DNA of 64,000 bases from Terrilactibacillus sp. S3-3 (GTDB lineage: Bacteria; Bacillota; Bacilli; Bacillales; Sporolactobacillaceae), in the NCBI GenBank assembly GCA_030437565.1, contig CP129291.1, forward strand, positions 3,348,001 through 3,412,000. The letters are read 5' to 3'. The notes below the pieces were generated by a model, which was given only the letters and a program-made list of their open reading frames with translations, searched no databases and was not told the DNA's origin. Positions 41,248 through 52,233 of this stretch are shown piece by piece; the stretch's first letter is position 1; every line of letters begins with the position of its first letter. Both the position numbers and the translations under genes were made by a program.

Positions 41248-42146
41248 TTAGCGGCCTTTTTCAATCTGCTGCCTGCCGCTCTTTTTATTAGTCAGGTAAA
41301 CGCCAATAATAACTAGAAGGCCGCCGATGATTTGCGCGAGAGTGATGCTTTCACCGAGCAGCAAACTGATAATCGCCGTGAACACCGTCAGCAGATTGAG
41401 GAAAATCCCTGCCCGGCTGGCACCAATTTCACGAACCGCGATATTCCAAAAAAAACGAATGAACAAACAGATGGAAAAATTGCGATATACAATATCCCGA
41501 TCGTTGCCGATTTGCTTAAGTGGGCGGACAAGCCGAACGTCAAGATAAAAGGCAGTAGGACGATAAGTCCGAGCAGCGCCGATACCGCCGTTGCGGCAAC
41601 AGGGGGTACCTTTTTCACTTTTTTGCCCAGGATTGAATAGATCGTCCAGACCAAAATAACGACCACCATCAGCAAGTCGCCTTTATTATAATGAATAAAG
41701 AAAATCTGCAGCAGCCGCCCCTTCGTCAAAACAAGCAAAACACCGACGAGCGAGACGAGCAGCCCCGCTCCGTTCAGCCATGAAATTCTTTCTTTTAAGA
41801 ATATAAGAGCAAAAACAACAATAACGGCCGGATTGATCGCATTGACCAGCGCGGCATTTAATGATGACGTGTACTCCAGCGCCTGGTAGAGTAAAATGTT
41901 ATAACCTAATAGTCCAAATAAAGACATGACCAAGAGCATTTTCCATTCTTTCCATACGCTTTTCCAATTCGGTTTCTCAATCCACTGGGCAATTGGAAAC
42001 AATAAAAAAACGGCAATCAGCCAGCGCAGAAACGTCATCTGTATCGGCGTCATTTCCGCCACCACAAATTTGCCAAACACATAATTTCCCGCCCAAAACA
42101 AGTTGGCCAGAACAAGAAAAATAAACACCGTGTATTTCTTCAACAT
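41248..42146 (-). CDS. EamA/DMT-family transporter, one frameshift
   Basis: Ten-helix drug/metabolite exporter fold. MLKKYTVFIFLVLANLFWAG at the start (42146, behind GAAAGGGTGCGG), the EamA motif FLRWLIAVFLLFPIAQW, SLNAALVNAINPAVIVVFAL and the second EamA repeat SVCSFVFFGISRF ... ASRAGIFLNLLTVFTAIISL, GGLLVIIGVYLTNKKSG. The break lies in the 8-A run at about 41447-41454. About 300 aa, normal. The substrate is unknown (often amino acids or metabolites). Confidence 0.88.
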
Positions 42147-42234
42147 CCGCACCCTTTCTCTTTCCATTATTTCTATTATACAAGATGAATAGAGAAAAGG
42201 CTGTTCCTTTACATGGAAAGAATAGAGAGAGGTG

Positions 42235-44615
42235 TTATTTTAATCGCAGGTCTTCCCCGTTTTCACCGCCGCACTTTTTTTTTTTTTCATACGTCTCTTC
42301 AGGAACGTCAGCCAGAAAAGGGGTAGAATCGCCGGAACAAAGCACAATCAGCCGGTGCATCGCCCTCGTGCATGCCGTGTAGAAAAGATAGCGTTCATGC
42401 TCGCGGCAATAGTTGCCACTCGAAGCATCGTTGATGATCGCCGCATCAAATTCAATCCCTTTTGCCAAATAAACAGGGATGATGATAAACCCCTTATCAA
42501 ACTGATAAGTCGCCTCGTCAATGAGCTTGACCGGGATCTTATCTTTTAAAGCACGATAGGCCTTCAGGCTTTCCTCCATTGTTTTGCAAACCAGCGCGAT
42601 CGTCTCGTGGCCCGAAGCTTTGAGGGCTTCCACTTGTTTCACTATTACCGGCTCCCGCTGCTCGGTCCCGAGTTGAATCCATTCCGGTTTCTCGCCGTCT
42701 CTTTGAAAGGGTTCGATTTTCTCTCCGGAAGGAATGATATGTTTGGCAAAAGCCATGATCTGCCGCGTCGATCGATAGCTTCGCAGCAGTGTTAATTTTT
42801 TAACCTCTTCTTTCTTGTATAACCCTTCCGAAAGCATCGTCTCCGCTTCAAAGCTTTGCGCATAAATGGCCTGATTAAGATCGCCAAGAATCGTCATTTT
42901 GCTGCCGGAAAAAGCCTCCTTTAAATAAGCTAACTGAAAAGGCGAATAATCCTGCGCCTCATCGATAAAAACATGGCGAATATCGTGCTGGCTTTTCTTC
43001 CCCTGCAATTTTTCTTTTAAATAAAGATAAGGCGTCGCATCCTCCCAAGGGCACTCCCCTTCTTCAAGCCGGGCTCTTGATTGCTTGCAGACAGCCGCCC
43101 ATTGTTCAGGCAATCGAGCATCTCCATGCGGCGTGTAAAAAACTTCACAGTAAACGGCCGTCGTATTGATAAATTCCAGCCGTTTGATTTTACGGCGAAT
43201 CGGTTTGATCGACGATCCGACGATTGATCACGATTTTTCTCAGCATGAGTTCTTCACGATCATAGTCGTCGAACGTCTCATCGGTAAATTTCTTTTTTTC
43301 CTGAAGTTTTTCATAAATGTTTGCATAATCTTCCTTGTCAAGCAGTTCCCCTTCTTCGAGCACCCAGTCCTTTTCTCTTTCCGTTTTCGCAAACCGGGCT
43401 GTTTTGCGCAGCAGCCAGTCCCGAACCTGCTCCATCCGATCGGCGACTGAAAGCGAAGCCGGCAGTCCATAAAAATATTTTCCGATCTCGCGGCCGCGGA
43501 CGATCGGCTGATCGCGGAACAAAATATCCTTAAAAACAAGGCCGCTGCGCCCCAGCCTCTCAGCATAGGCATCCAGCAAATGTTTATATTCCAGCGAGGC
43601 TTTAAACCGAATCCCGGCCAATCTGACAAGGTTTTCATCACTCTCGGGAGAAGTCAGATAAGCCTCTGTCTGTTCGAACGGGTTTTCCAATTTTAAATCT
43701 TTTCCTATTTTCGTTTCAATATAATCTTTAAATGTTGTCTGCGCCATGTTTTCCTCACCGAGTTCCGGAAGCACGGTCGAAATAAAACTATTGAAAAGCG
43801 GGTTGGGGGAAAACAAAAGAATATTATCGGATCGAAGCGTCTTTCGATAATGATAAAGCAGAAAAGCAACACGCTGCAGTGCCGCCGATGTCTTGCCGCT
43901 GCCGGCCGCACCCTGAACGATGAGGTAGCGATCCCTCACATTGCGGATAATTTAATTTGGTTTGTTTGTTCTTTCTGAATCGTCGTGGCCACAATGCTTT
44001 TCATTTGTGTCGAAGCCATATGGCCAAGCACTTTTCTTAAGAGCGCATCACCAATCGTCAGCCCCGTATCGAACATACCTTCGATTTTTGACTGGCGAAT
44101 GATGAACTGCCGTTTCAGCGTGATCTCGCCTTTTACTATGCCGTCAAGCGAGCCATAGCTTGCGGGGCCGGGCGTGAAATCGTAATACATACTGGAAATC
44201 GGCGCCCGCCAGTCATATATCAAGAATTCCTCGCCTTTTTGATCCATTAGCGACATAATGCCGATGTAAATAGGTTCGGATGCCGCCTCCCCTTCTTCCA
44301 AAAAATCAATGCGGCCGAAATAAGGAGAACGGCTGAGACGATCAAGCAGCTTTTAACTGCCTGCTCATCTGTCCATGGCTTCTTTCCCGCTCGGAAAGCA
44401 GCTCGGCCTGTTGTTTGATACTGGCCTGTGTTTCAATAATATCATCCAGCTCGTCAACGTTTACGGTCACATCTTCCCCAAAAGTTTCTCCGCAGATCGA
44501 CGACACCTTCTTGAACATCTTTTTTACGAAGACTCATTTTATCAACCTTGTCCTCAATAACTTCAATCACTCTGTCCACTCTGCGCTGTTCTTTTTCCCA
44601 TTCATGATTTGCCAT
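42235..44615 (-). CDS. helD: HelD-like UvrD/Rep superfamily helicase (RNA polymerase recycling factor), frameshifted
   Basis: Superfamily 1 ATPase; B. subtilis HelD removes stalled RNA polymerase from DNA. N-terminal coiled-coil arm ([20 protein letters not shown]), [18 protein letters not shown] typical of HelD, Walker [41 protein letters not shown] (Walker B), [14 protein letters not shown], and the C-terminal [19 protein letters not shown]. Breaks near 44515-44350, 43945, 43195-43115 and the T-run at 42278. Start at ATG 44615 behind AGAGGTGCGCGTG. About 793 aa, normal for HelD. Confidence 0.9.
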
Positions 44616-45258
44616 CACGCGCACCTCTGATTCTGAAACAAACGTTTCTCCCTTGACAGCTCTGCTCACACCTTGAAACAGAAAGCTGATAAATGATAAC
44701 CATTCCTTTTTCCTTACTTCAAATGTCTTGAGTAACCAAAATAAAGCCGCGGCTCTGTCTGCCTGCTTACTGACTTAGCTTTGACAAAGCAATTACGTTA
44801 TAGTATAATAAATAGCGTATTTTTTATTTGCTTTTTTAGCCGATCGGCTTTTGAAATTTAACTATACCACGCTCGTTGTGAAACTTCAATTTATATACTT
44901 CTTCCTCTCTTCAAATCAAAGTTAATGAAATATTTCACATTCTGTTCATATCTTCAAAAAACCGCTGTTCGACACATTCCTTTAATACCGCCGTTTCCGG
45001 GATAATTCATAATCAATGATTATCATTTCTATGATATTTATTCATTTTACATACAGGAAAAAAAGAGCTAACCTTAAGATACGATGAAAGGGAAGATAAG
45101 ATACGATTGAAGGGAGTATCTTTCAGCCATCCCTGGTCATAATAAAGTTGAACATCGTTGGAAATGAAAAAATGTATAACCCGTTGATTATTGACCTTGA
45201 CAAGTCTTGATTGTCGTGTCTTGTTAAAAATAAAATCAAATAGAAAGGTGAATGCTTG
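44616..45258. other. Long intergenic region with two Fur-box-like palindromes
   Basis: No gene in 640 bp. Besides the Fur-like sites (separate entry) there is a direct repeat TAAGATACGAT...GAAGGGA at about 45076-45096 and 45099-45118, and a likely -35/-10 (TTGATT, TAAAAT) at about 45208-45237 before the gene at 45259. Confidence 0.45.
45015..45027. promoter_or_regulatory. Candidate Fur box
   Basis: AATGATTATCATT is a perfect palindrome around its central base and matches the core of the Fur consensus. A second, weaker AATGATAACCATT lies at 44692-44704. No recognised iron gene is adjacent; the nearest are helD (minus) and the unknown gene at 45259 (plus). Confidence 0.4.
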
Positions 45259-45654
45259 ATGAAAATCATATGCAATCTTCAGGATCTAAAGAATGCGCAA
45301 CAAGCTATTGAACATTTCAGAATCACGTATCCGCATACGTTTAACCGGCTGCTCCATCTTGTTAACTTTACCCGCCAGCTCCAGTTTAAATACGAATACC
45401 TGTGCGGATTGATGGTGGGCAGGGAGAAATTCGCCAAACGTTTTGCTCCCCATTACGATGTTCCCGCCAGCATCATTGAGCTCTACAAAAACGAAATTGA
45501 AAAAATCAACGAATACCCTAATGAAGCGGCGACGTTAAGGCAATTATTTGATCAATACAGAACCATTGGCTATGAAAACTTCTGCCTGCTTGTCAAAGGA
45601 AAAACACCTGAGGAAATCAAAGATATTTCTACGGACAATAAAATCATTATCTGA
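45259..45654 (+). CDS. Hypothetical protein, 131 aa, unknown function
   Basis: Intact soluble protein MKIICNLQDLKNAQQAIEHF... ending ISTDNKIII, start behind AGAAAGGTGAATGCTTG. It looks mostly alpha-helical, has no signal peptide, no membrane segment and no catalytic motif I can recognise; a single Cys in YEYLCGLM, one in YENFCLLV and one in IICNLQ. A strong terminator follows. The long upstream region with a Fur-like box hints at regulation by iron or stress, but this is only positional. Confidence 0.7.
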   Translation: MKIICNLQDLKNAQQAIEHFRITYPHTFNRLLHLVNFTRQLQFKYEYLCGLMVGREKFAKRFAPHYDVPASIIELYKNEIEKINEYPNEAATLRQLFDQYRTIGYENFCLLVKGKTPEEIKDISTDNKIII

Positions 45655-45704
45655 TCTATTTAATCCTGAAGATTTCATGTGGTTTTCTCCGGCGGACGCC
45701 CGGC

Positions 45705-45751
45705 AATAGAAACAGGCCCGTTTTCTTATAGAAAGCGGGCCTGTTTCTATT
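45705..45751. terminator. Strong bidirectional terminator
   Basis: 16-bp perfect stem AATAGAAACAGGCCCG / CGGGCCTGTTTCTATT with a 15-base loop, between the unknown gene (plus) and the CHY zinc-finger gene (minus). Confidence 0.8.
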
Positions 45752-45831
45752 ATCTCCTTTAAAACGAGCGGTTCGTTTCTCCCGATGCCGCCGCTCCCAA
45801 GCACCACCTGATCCAATCTTACAAACCCGCT

Positions 45832-46173
45832 CTATTTTGAACAGCCAGTTTCAAAATAGAGCGGGTAATGGCGGGCACAACCCGGGTTAAACGGCGCATG
45901 GCAGTTTGGACATTCCGCGCCGCAAGCTAGATACTCACGAATGGTCAATGTATAGCCGCAAGCCCCGCACAATATGGCCCGCTGATCAAATTCCTCTTTT
46001 CGCCACACCGCTGCCGGGTGATCGGCCAGTGCTTCATGGCATTCGTAGCAGCTGTAAAAAGTTTGGCAGCACTTGAACTTTATCGCAATAATATCCCGTT
46101 CTGTGTGATAGTGGGCACAGCGCGTTTCTTCATCAACATCCACTCCGGCGACTTGCTTTCCTTTTATATTCAT
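45832..46173 (-). CDS. CHY-type zinc finger protein
   Basis: Intact 113-aa protein. The CHY zinc finger pattern is clear: ETRCAHYHTERDIIAIKFKC then C-QTFYSCYECHEALADH, and C-terminal ILCGACGYTLT and GAECPNCHAPFNPGCARHY. Probably binds three zinc ions; the bacterial family has no established role. Start behind GGATGGAGAAATA. Confidence 0.88.
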   Translation of the reverse strand: MNIKGKQVAGVDVDEETRCAHYHTERDIIAIKFKCCQTFYSCYECHEALADHPAAVWRKEEFDQRAILCGACGYTLTIREYLACGAECPNCHAPFNPGCARHYPLYFETGCSK

Positions 46174-46284
46174 TATTTCTCCATCCTTACTAAAAGTATT
46201 AATAATCCCATTTTACCCGATCACTCAATGATCGGTATGACCGGATTGACAAAAAGAAAGAGACATCCTTAGTAAAACTGCAGT

Positions 46285-46480
46285 AAAAATCGTTAATAAA
46301 TCTTAAAAAGTTGTATATAAACGTTCGAAAGTTGTTCAAAGCTCCGGCTGATACCCGAGCCCAGGCCCGACTTGTATAAAAAAGCAGAGATTCTATAAAT
46401 AAACAGCGAAAAGTTGTTAATAAATCCTGAAAAATCGTATATCAACGTTCGAAAGTTGATCAAAGCTCCGGCTGTTATAA
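46285..46480. repeat. Degenerate ~21-23-bp repeats of AAAAGTTGT type
   Basis: Two long near-copies (about 46285-46345 and 46410-46480) of GTTAATAAATC-TTAAAAAGTTG and TATAAACGTTCGAAAGTTG ending CAAAGCTCCGGCTG; related pieces occur at 4560-4740 (opposite strand). No coding capacity. Confidence 0.6.
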
Positions 46481-46640
46481 CTACTACACTTTTACTGCAG
46501 TCTTCAGGCCAGCCGCTGCCCCGTTTGAACTTATCAAAACTTTTACACGCCCTTTATGGGCCGTTTACATGCTTCGATTATGATCAAAGTGTTGGGAAAT
46601 TAAAGAACCCAACCACAAGCTTTTAAAAAGGAGGAATAGA

Positions 46641-47381
46641 ATGGGGAAATTTGTTAACTATGCCCATCGCGGCGCTTCCGGTTATTGCCCGGAAAATACT
46701 ATGGCGGCATTTGAAGAGGCAATTGCTTTGGGGGCAACGGGAATTGAAACGGACGTGCAAATGACGAAAGATCATCGTCTCGTCTTAATCCATGATGAAT
46801 CGCTTTTACGGACCACGGGAAAGCGGCAGATGGTTAAAGACGTGACGTTCGCCGAGCTGAAAGGATTGGATGCCGGCAGATGGTTTCACAGGAAATTCCG
46901 CGGCGAAACCGTACCGGCGCTTGAAGATTTGCTCGATTTCGTCCGCCAAAAGGATGTCATGTTGAACGTGGAATTGAAAACCGGCCTTATTTTCTATCCG
47001 AATATTGAAGAAAAATTAATCGGACTGATTCGGCGATACGGCCTGAGCGAACGTGTGGTCATTTCAAGTTTTAATCATTACTCGGTTGTCCGGGTCAAAC
47101 AGTTGGCCCCCGAAATGAAAACGGCCATCCTGTATGCGGCCGGGCTGTTCGAACCTTGGACGTACGCGCGGCGCATCGGCGCAAAAGCCTTGCATGCCCA
47201 CCACTCTGCCGTCACGCCAAACTTGGTCGATGAAGCCAGGAAAAAAAACGATGTGATTTATACTCCGTACACCGTCAATCGGCCGCATGAAATGAAAAGG
47301 CTCCTGCAAGCCGGCGTCGAAGGTATCATCACCAACTACCCTGATCGGCTTGATGCGCTGCTGACTAAAGCCGTTGTTTGA
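46641..47381 (+). CDS. Glycerophosphodiester phosphodiesterase
   Basis: Intact 246-aa cytoplasmic enzyme that cleaves glycerophosphodiesters to glycerol-3-phosphate and an alcohol. Family signature NYAHRGASGYCPENTMAAFE (catalytic His, Glu-Asn), GIETDVQMTKDHRLVLIHDE (metal Glu/Asp and His), LNVELKTG, VISSFNHYSVVRVKQL, and GVEGIITNYPDRL. AAAGGAGGAATAG precedes the ATG. No signal peptide. A terminator follows. Confidence 0.94.
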   Translation: MGKFVNYAHRGASGYCPENTMAAFEEAIALGATGIETDVQMTKDHRLVLIHDESLLRTTGKRQMVKDVTFAELKGLDAGRWFHRKFRGETVPALEDLLDFVRQKDVMLNVELKTGLIFYPNIEEKLIGLIRRYGLSERVVISSFNHYSVVRVKQLAPEMKTAILYAAGLFEPWTYARRIGAKALHAHHSAVTPNLVDEARKKNDVIYTPYTVNRPHEMKRLLQAGVEGIITNYPDRLDALLTKAVV

Positions 47382-47413
47382 ACGGCGGCTAATTGAATTC
47401 CCATACCTAGGCA

Positions 47414-47447
47414 AAACAAAGCGGAAAACCGCTTGTTTTTTTTTTTG
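47414..47447 (+). terminator. Terminator of the glycerophosphodiesterase gene
   Basis: AAGCGG / CCGCTT stem followed by a run of 12 T. Confidence 0.78.
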
Positions 47448-47566
47448 CCTTTTCTCGTGCTTTCCGGACACATGCGAAATAGGCAGACGGCTGCTGAAAA
47501 TCAAAAAGCAGATGGGAGCACTCTCCGCATCTGCTTTCATTTTAATTAATATTTACCGAACAGAGA

Positions 47567-49364
47567 TCAGCCTGCTGTATTTTCTTCCAGCTGCACACGA
47601 GGTTCCGTCCACAATTCCAGCCACTTTTTGATCGCCGTAATCATGATGACAACACCGAGAACAAGCATAATAATAGATAAAACGCCATTTAAGAGATTGA
47701 AGCCTGTCGATGCCGGATTGAGGTAGACATTCTTAATCATCCAGTAGCCGGCATAATTGACCGTGACATACAGATAGGCAAGCGGAATCAGGCATGTCAG
47801 CGCATAGCGGCGTTTGGCGGCGATTTTCAACACGAAAGTCGTGCCGACAATCAGGCCGATCGACGCCATCAATTGATTGGAAACGCCGAATAACACCCAA
47901 ACCGAACTGATGTCGCCGGAAAAGAGCAGGTAGCCCCATAGCAAGCAGGCCGCCGCGCTGGCTATAATCGACCCTGGAAGCCAATTCACGTCTTTCAATG
48001 GTTTGTAGAATTCGCCAAAGAAATCTTGAATGAGGTAACGAGCCACCCGCGTGCCGGCGTCGATCGCCGTTAAAATAAATATCGCTTCAAATAAAATAAC
48101 AAATTGGAAGAAGTAAGGTGCCAAGTGGCTGAACCAGGCAAATCTGGTAAAAATATAGGTCATGCCGACAGCCAGCGTTACCGCGCCGCCTGTGCGTCCC
48201 GCCAAATCCAGCCCGATTTCATGGTTCAAATGCGGCAGATTGACAACGTGCATCCCAAGTGTCTTGAATACTTCCGGCAGTGAGTTAATAGCGAAGTAGT
48301 CGGATGGATTTAAGGCCGTCGCAGCGAGCAGCGCCATGATGCCGACTAAGCATTCCACCAGCATCGCACCGAAGCCAATCATTGTAATGTCCTTCCAGTG
48401 ATCAACCATCTTCGGTGTTGTACCGGAACCGACAAAAGCGTGAAAACCGGAAATCGCTCCGCAGGCGATCGTAATAGAGATGAACGGCCAAACCGGGCCG
48501 CCGATAACCGGACCGCCGCCGCCCGTAAAAATTGAGCGCCGGCATCTTGATCGCCGGATTAATGATCACAACGCCGATAATCAAAGCCGCAAAGACGCCG
48601 ATTTTCATAAAACTGCTCAGATAATCGCGCGGTGTAAGCAGAAGCCATACCGGCAGTGCCGCCGCAAAGAAAGCATAAACAGGAAGAATGATAGCCAAAG
48701 TTTTCGTATCAAATGTCAGAAAATGCCCTAAAGCCGTATTTTGAATATATGGTCCGATAAAAACAGAAATCAGGATGAAAAGAAATCCGACTGTGGTAGC
48801 CAATTTTAAATTGCCTGTTTTTCTGTAATACAAGCCGACAGCCATCGCAATCGGAATCGTCATGCCGACCGTGAACGTTCCCCACGGATTATTTTGCAAA
48901 GCATTTAAGACAACCATCGACAGCCCGGCCATCGTGATCGTGATAATAAAAAGCATCGCCAGGCCGGTGCAAAAACCGGCGGCAACCGATCCCATCTCCG
49001 ATTTCGCAACATCCGAAAGAGACTTCCCTTTGTGACGCATCGAAGCGTATAAAACAACCATATCATGCACGGCTCCGCCGATGACCGCTCCGATTAGCAG
49101 CCACAGGAGACCCGGCAGATATCCGAACTGCGCCGCCAGCACCGGCCCGACCAGCGGACCCGCTGCAGCGATCGCTGCAAAATGGTGGCCAAAAACCACC
49201 CAACGATTGGTTGGCACATAATTTTTCCCGTCGTTCAGCACGTGTGCCGGGGTGGGCTCATTTTCGTTCAATCTTAGCACTTTAGTTGCCATGAACACGC
49301 CATAGAGCCGATAAGCAATGACCAAGATGCAAATAGAGCCGATTACAATTGAAATCGCATTCAT
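47567..49364 (-). CDS. CstA-family carbon starvation / pyruvate transporter, one frameshift
   Basis: Polytopic membrane protein of about 599 aa with some 15 hydrophobic segments. Family motifs: YVPTNRWVVFGHHFAAIAAA near the N-terminus, GPLVGPVLAAQFGYLPGLLW, GAVHDMVVLYASMRHKGKSL, LLTPRDYLSSFMKIG, GAISGFHAFVGSGTTPK. The frame changes near 48530 in a GCC-rich stretch. Start at 49364 (MNAISIVIGSICIL) behind GGGGAAAGGC; the longer frame has no RBS. In E. coli CstA and BtsT import pyruvate and peptides; here the neighbouring LytS/LytTR genes point to the BtsT-like pyruvate role. Confidence 0.92.
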
Positions 49365-49631
49365 TTTTGCCTTTCCCCTTTTTAATAGTGTTGGCTTTTC
49401 TTTCACAGATTTCCGCCCGGCCCGTACCCGCATTTTCCGTTAACGCGGGGAGCTCGTAAAAAAGCAGAAACCGTAAAGAATGAGGCTTGTTCCCATTGTA
49501 TTAAAAAGATCCGGCTTTAGATGCATAAAAAAATAAAAAGGCATCATTGTGATCGGATGAAAGGCAAAAAAACGGGGTTGAAATGCAAGGTTGTAATACT
49601 ACAGATCGAATGTGTTATATAACAAAAAAGG

Positions 49632-50361
49632 CTAAAACTCAAACCATTGTTTTAACTTTTTTGCATAGGTGCGGCTGACCGGCACTTTTTCTCCATTTTT
49701 CAGAATCAAATTGTAAGTTGACCGAAACCAAGGGCGGATCTCATCCACAGCGTCCAAATTCACAAGGTAGGCGCGATGCACACGAATAATGGTGCTTTGC
49801 TGCTGCAATTTCTTTTCGAGGGCAATGAGCGTGTCATTCACCACATACCTATTGTCCTTCGCCACCACAACCGTCTGACCCTCAATCGTGCCGATATATA
49901 AAATATCCGGCAGGTTGAGCAGGATAATCCGCTCATCGACGGCAATCGCCAGTTTATGCGGGGAGACCGGCTGTTTCATTGGGCCGCCTGTTTTTCTGCT
50001 TTAAGAGGGCCTCCATTTTGTCAACGGTTTGCTGAACGCGCTCTTCCTCGAAAGGTTTTAATAAATAATCGCTGACATTTAAATCAAAAGCTTTGACAGC
50101 ATAATCATCATAGGCGGTCGCAAACACAACCTCGGGCGGATTGGACTGGTTCATCAATTTCTTCATCAAATTAAGACCGCTCTCATTGGCCAGCATCATA
50201 TCAAGAAAAAGAACGTCGGCATCCGCATGATAAAGTTTCTCCGCGGCTTCATCAACGCTGTCTGCTTCACCAACAATTTGAACTTGTTTATTTTTTGTCA
50301 GCAGGTAGGCCAGCTCATTTCTTGCCAATGGCTCGTCATCAACGATAAACGCTTTAAACAT
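49632..50361 (-). CDS. LytTR-family response regulator, one frameshift
   Basis: Receiver domain (MFKAFIVDDEPLARNELAYL, phospho-Asp in VLFLDMMLANESG, YDDYAVKAFDLNVSDYLLKP) followed by a LytTR DNA-binding domain (LYIGTIEGQTVVVA, IIRVHRAYLVNLDAVDEIRP, GEKVPVSRTYAKKLKQWF). The break is near 49970. About 243 aa, normal. The start at 50361 overlaps the kinase stop by 8 bp, so the pair is cotranslated. Likely controls the adjacent CstA-type gene. Confidence 0.92.
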
Positions 50362-52125
50362 CTTTTTCACCTCGCTCTCGTTCAGCCGGCAGCCTAATGG
50401 ATATTTTCGCTCCTGACTCCGGGAGGTTTTCAATGGACAGAGAAGCCGCCCGTCCGTAAATGGCATCGATTCTATTTCTAATATTCCACAGTGCCGTTCC
50501 CGTTCCCTCGTCCGAGGCCACCGTCTGCGTTCCTAGTAAGCCAAGCAGCTGCTCCGGAATCCCGCTGCCGTTGTCTTCCGCCACTATCTCAAGAAAATCA
50601 TCCCTTCGGCTGGCGCGAATCCGCACTCGTCCTTTTTTGTGCTTATCCAGGGCGGCAAAAGCATGGTGAATCGTATTTTCCACCAGCGGCTGAAGCGTAA
50701 ACGGCGGAATGAGCATTTTTTTTTACACCCGGTTGAATATCATAATCGATGATGATATAGCGCTCGGGAAAACGCGCCTGCTCAAGAGCCATATAGGCTT
50801 CGACGTGCTCCAGTTCCTTTTCAAGAGGGATCAATCTCTGGCGTGCCCCTTGCAAATTGCTGCGAAAGAAAATGCCTAATTTAATCAGCAATTTTCGGGC
50901 AGCCTTTGCATCTGTGCGAATCAAGCAGGAAATCGTATTGATCGCGTTAAAAAGAAAATGCGGATGAATTTGCCCTGAAGGGCCTTGATTTCGGCGTCTT
51001 TTAACAATTTTCGCTCCATTTCCGCCTCGGCGAGGGCAAGCTGCATGGAAAAAAGTTTGCTCAGTCCCTCTGCGAGTTCCTTTTCAACAAGATTGACCCG
51101 GCGCGGTTTCGTAAAATAAAGCTTCAGCGTCCCGACAATCCGCTGATTGGCAATCAGCGGCAGAACAATCGCGCTTTGAAGTGGGCATGAAGGATGGCTG
51201 CACTGGATCTCCTCCCGGGTCATCGCCGTCAGCACTTTCCCTTTTGCCAGCACGCGGCGCGTTAATTGAGTGGACATACTTTTCAGCGGAATATGATGAT
51301 CGGCCGCCGCCCCGACATGCGCCAGCACCCGCTCGCGATCAGTAATTGAGATCGCATCGGCGCTCGTATTCTTCAGCATAATTTTTGCCACTTCCCGGCA
51401 TGATTCCACATTCAGCCCGCGCCGGAAAAAAGGCAGCGTCTGCTGAGCGATATATAAAGCGTGATGCGTCTGCGCTCTCTCCGCGTCCGCTCTTCTTCGA
51501 TTAAAATCGTTTGGATAATCAGCATAAACAGCAGCGTACCGAAGCCATTGATCGTGATCATCGGCACCGCAATAATTTTCACAAGAGCGAGAGCATCTGA
51601 AAAAGGCTTTGCCAGCAGCAAGATGATGCCCATTTGCCCTGTTTCCATCAGCGCGCCGATCACGACTGCTTTTAAACAAGCCTGTTTTTCCCTAATGTCA
51701 AACGTTCTTCCCAGAATCCCGGTTACCGCTCCGGCCAGAACAGTGGACAAGCTGCAGGAAAGCGCCGTAAACCCGCCCAGAGTAAAACGATGCAGCCCGG
51801 CGATGAGTCCCGCTCCAATCCCGACAATCGGCCCGCCAAGGAGGCCGCCGATACCGACACCCATGACGCGGGTATTGGCGATCGCACTTTGGTCGGACAA
51901 ATTATCGTGTCCCCATGCCTGCGAAAGCATGCCATTGTGAATCTCAACACCCGTGTAATTGCTCACGATGCCAAAGCAGCCAAAAATAAGCGCCAGTATG
52001 ATTTTCTCTTTCATTCCGAGTTCATGATCAATGATCCTTCGGAAAGCTTTTAATCGTGACAGCAAAAAAGCCACAATCACCAGCAATCCCGCCCGTTCCA
52101 ACATGATTGGAAGCAGTTCCGCCAT
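50354..52125 (-). CDS. LytS-family sensor histidine kinase, frameshifted
   Basis: Membrane sensor with the 5TM-LYT domain (residues 1-215; IFGCFGIVSNYTGVEIHNG, NTRVMGVGIGGLLGGPIVGI, MITINGFGTLLFMLIIQT), a GAF domain (about 235-360; DAISITDRERVLAHVGAAAD, LIANQRIVGTLKLYF), the phospho-His motif QIHPHFLFNAINTISCLIR and an ATPase domain (PPFTLQPLVENTIHHAF, EDNGSGIP). Breaks near 51440, 50950 and the T-run at 50718. About 590 aa, normal. The GAF-containing arrangement matches E. coli BtsS, a pyruvate sensor. Confidence 0.92.
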
Positions 52126-52233
52126 CAGGGTTTCACTTCCTCTTTATCCAAATAAGCTTGGCGAATCAGAGCCGCTCATACAGGATCAGTTCCCCGCGGC
52201 AGAAAAGGCCCGTCTTAAAATCAAATTTTTTTT

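Noticed and set aside
44879-44891. GTGAAACTTCAAT, identical to the left end of repeat family A
   Set aside because: Only 13 bp match and none of the hairpins follow; chance is enough.
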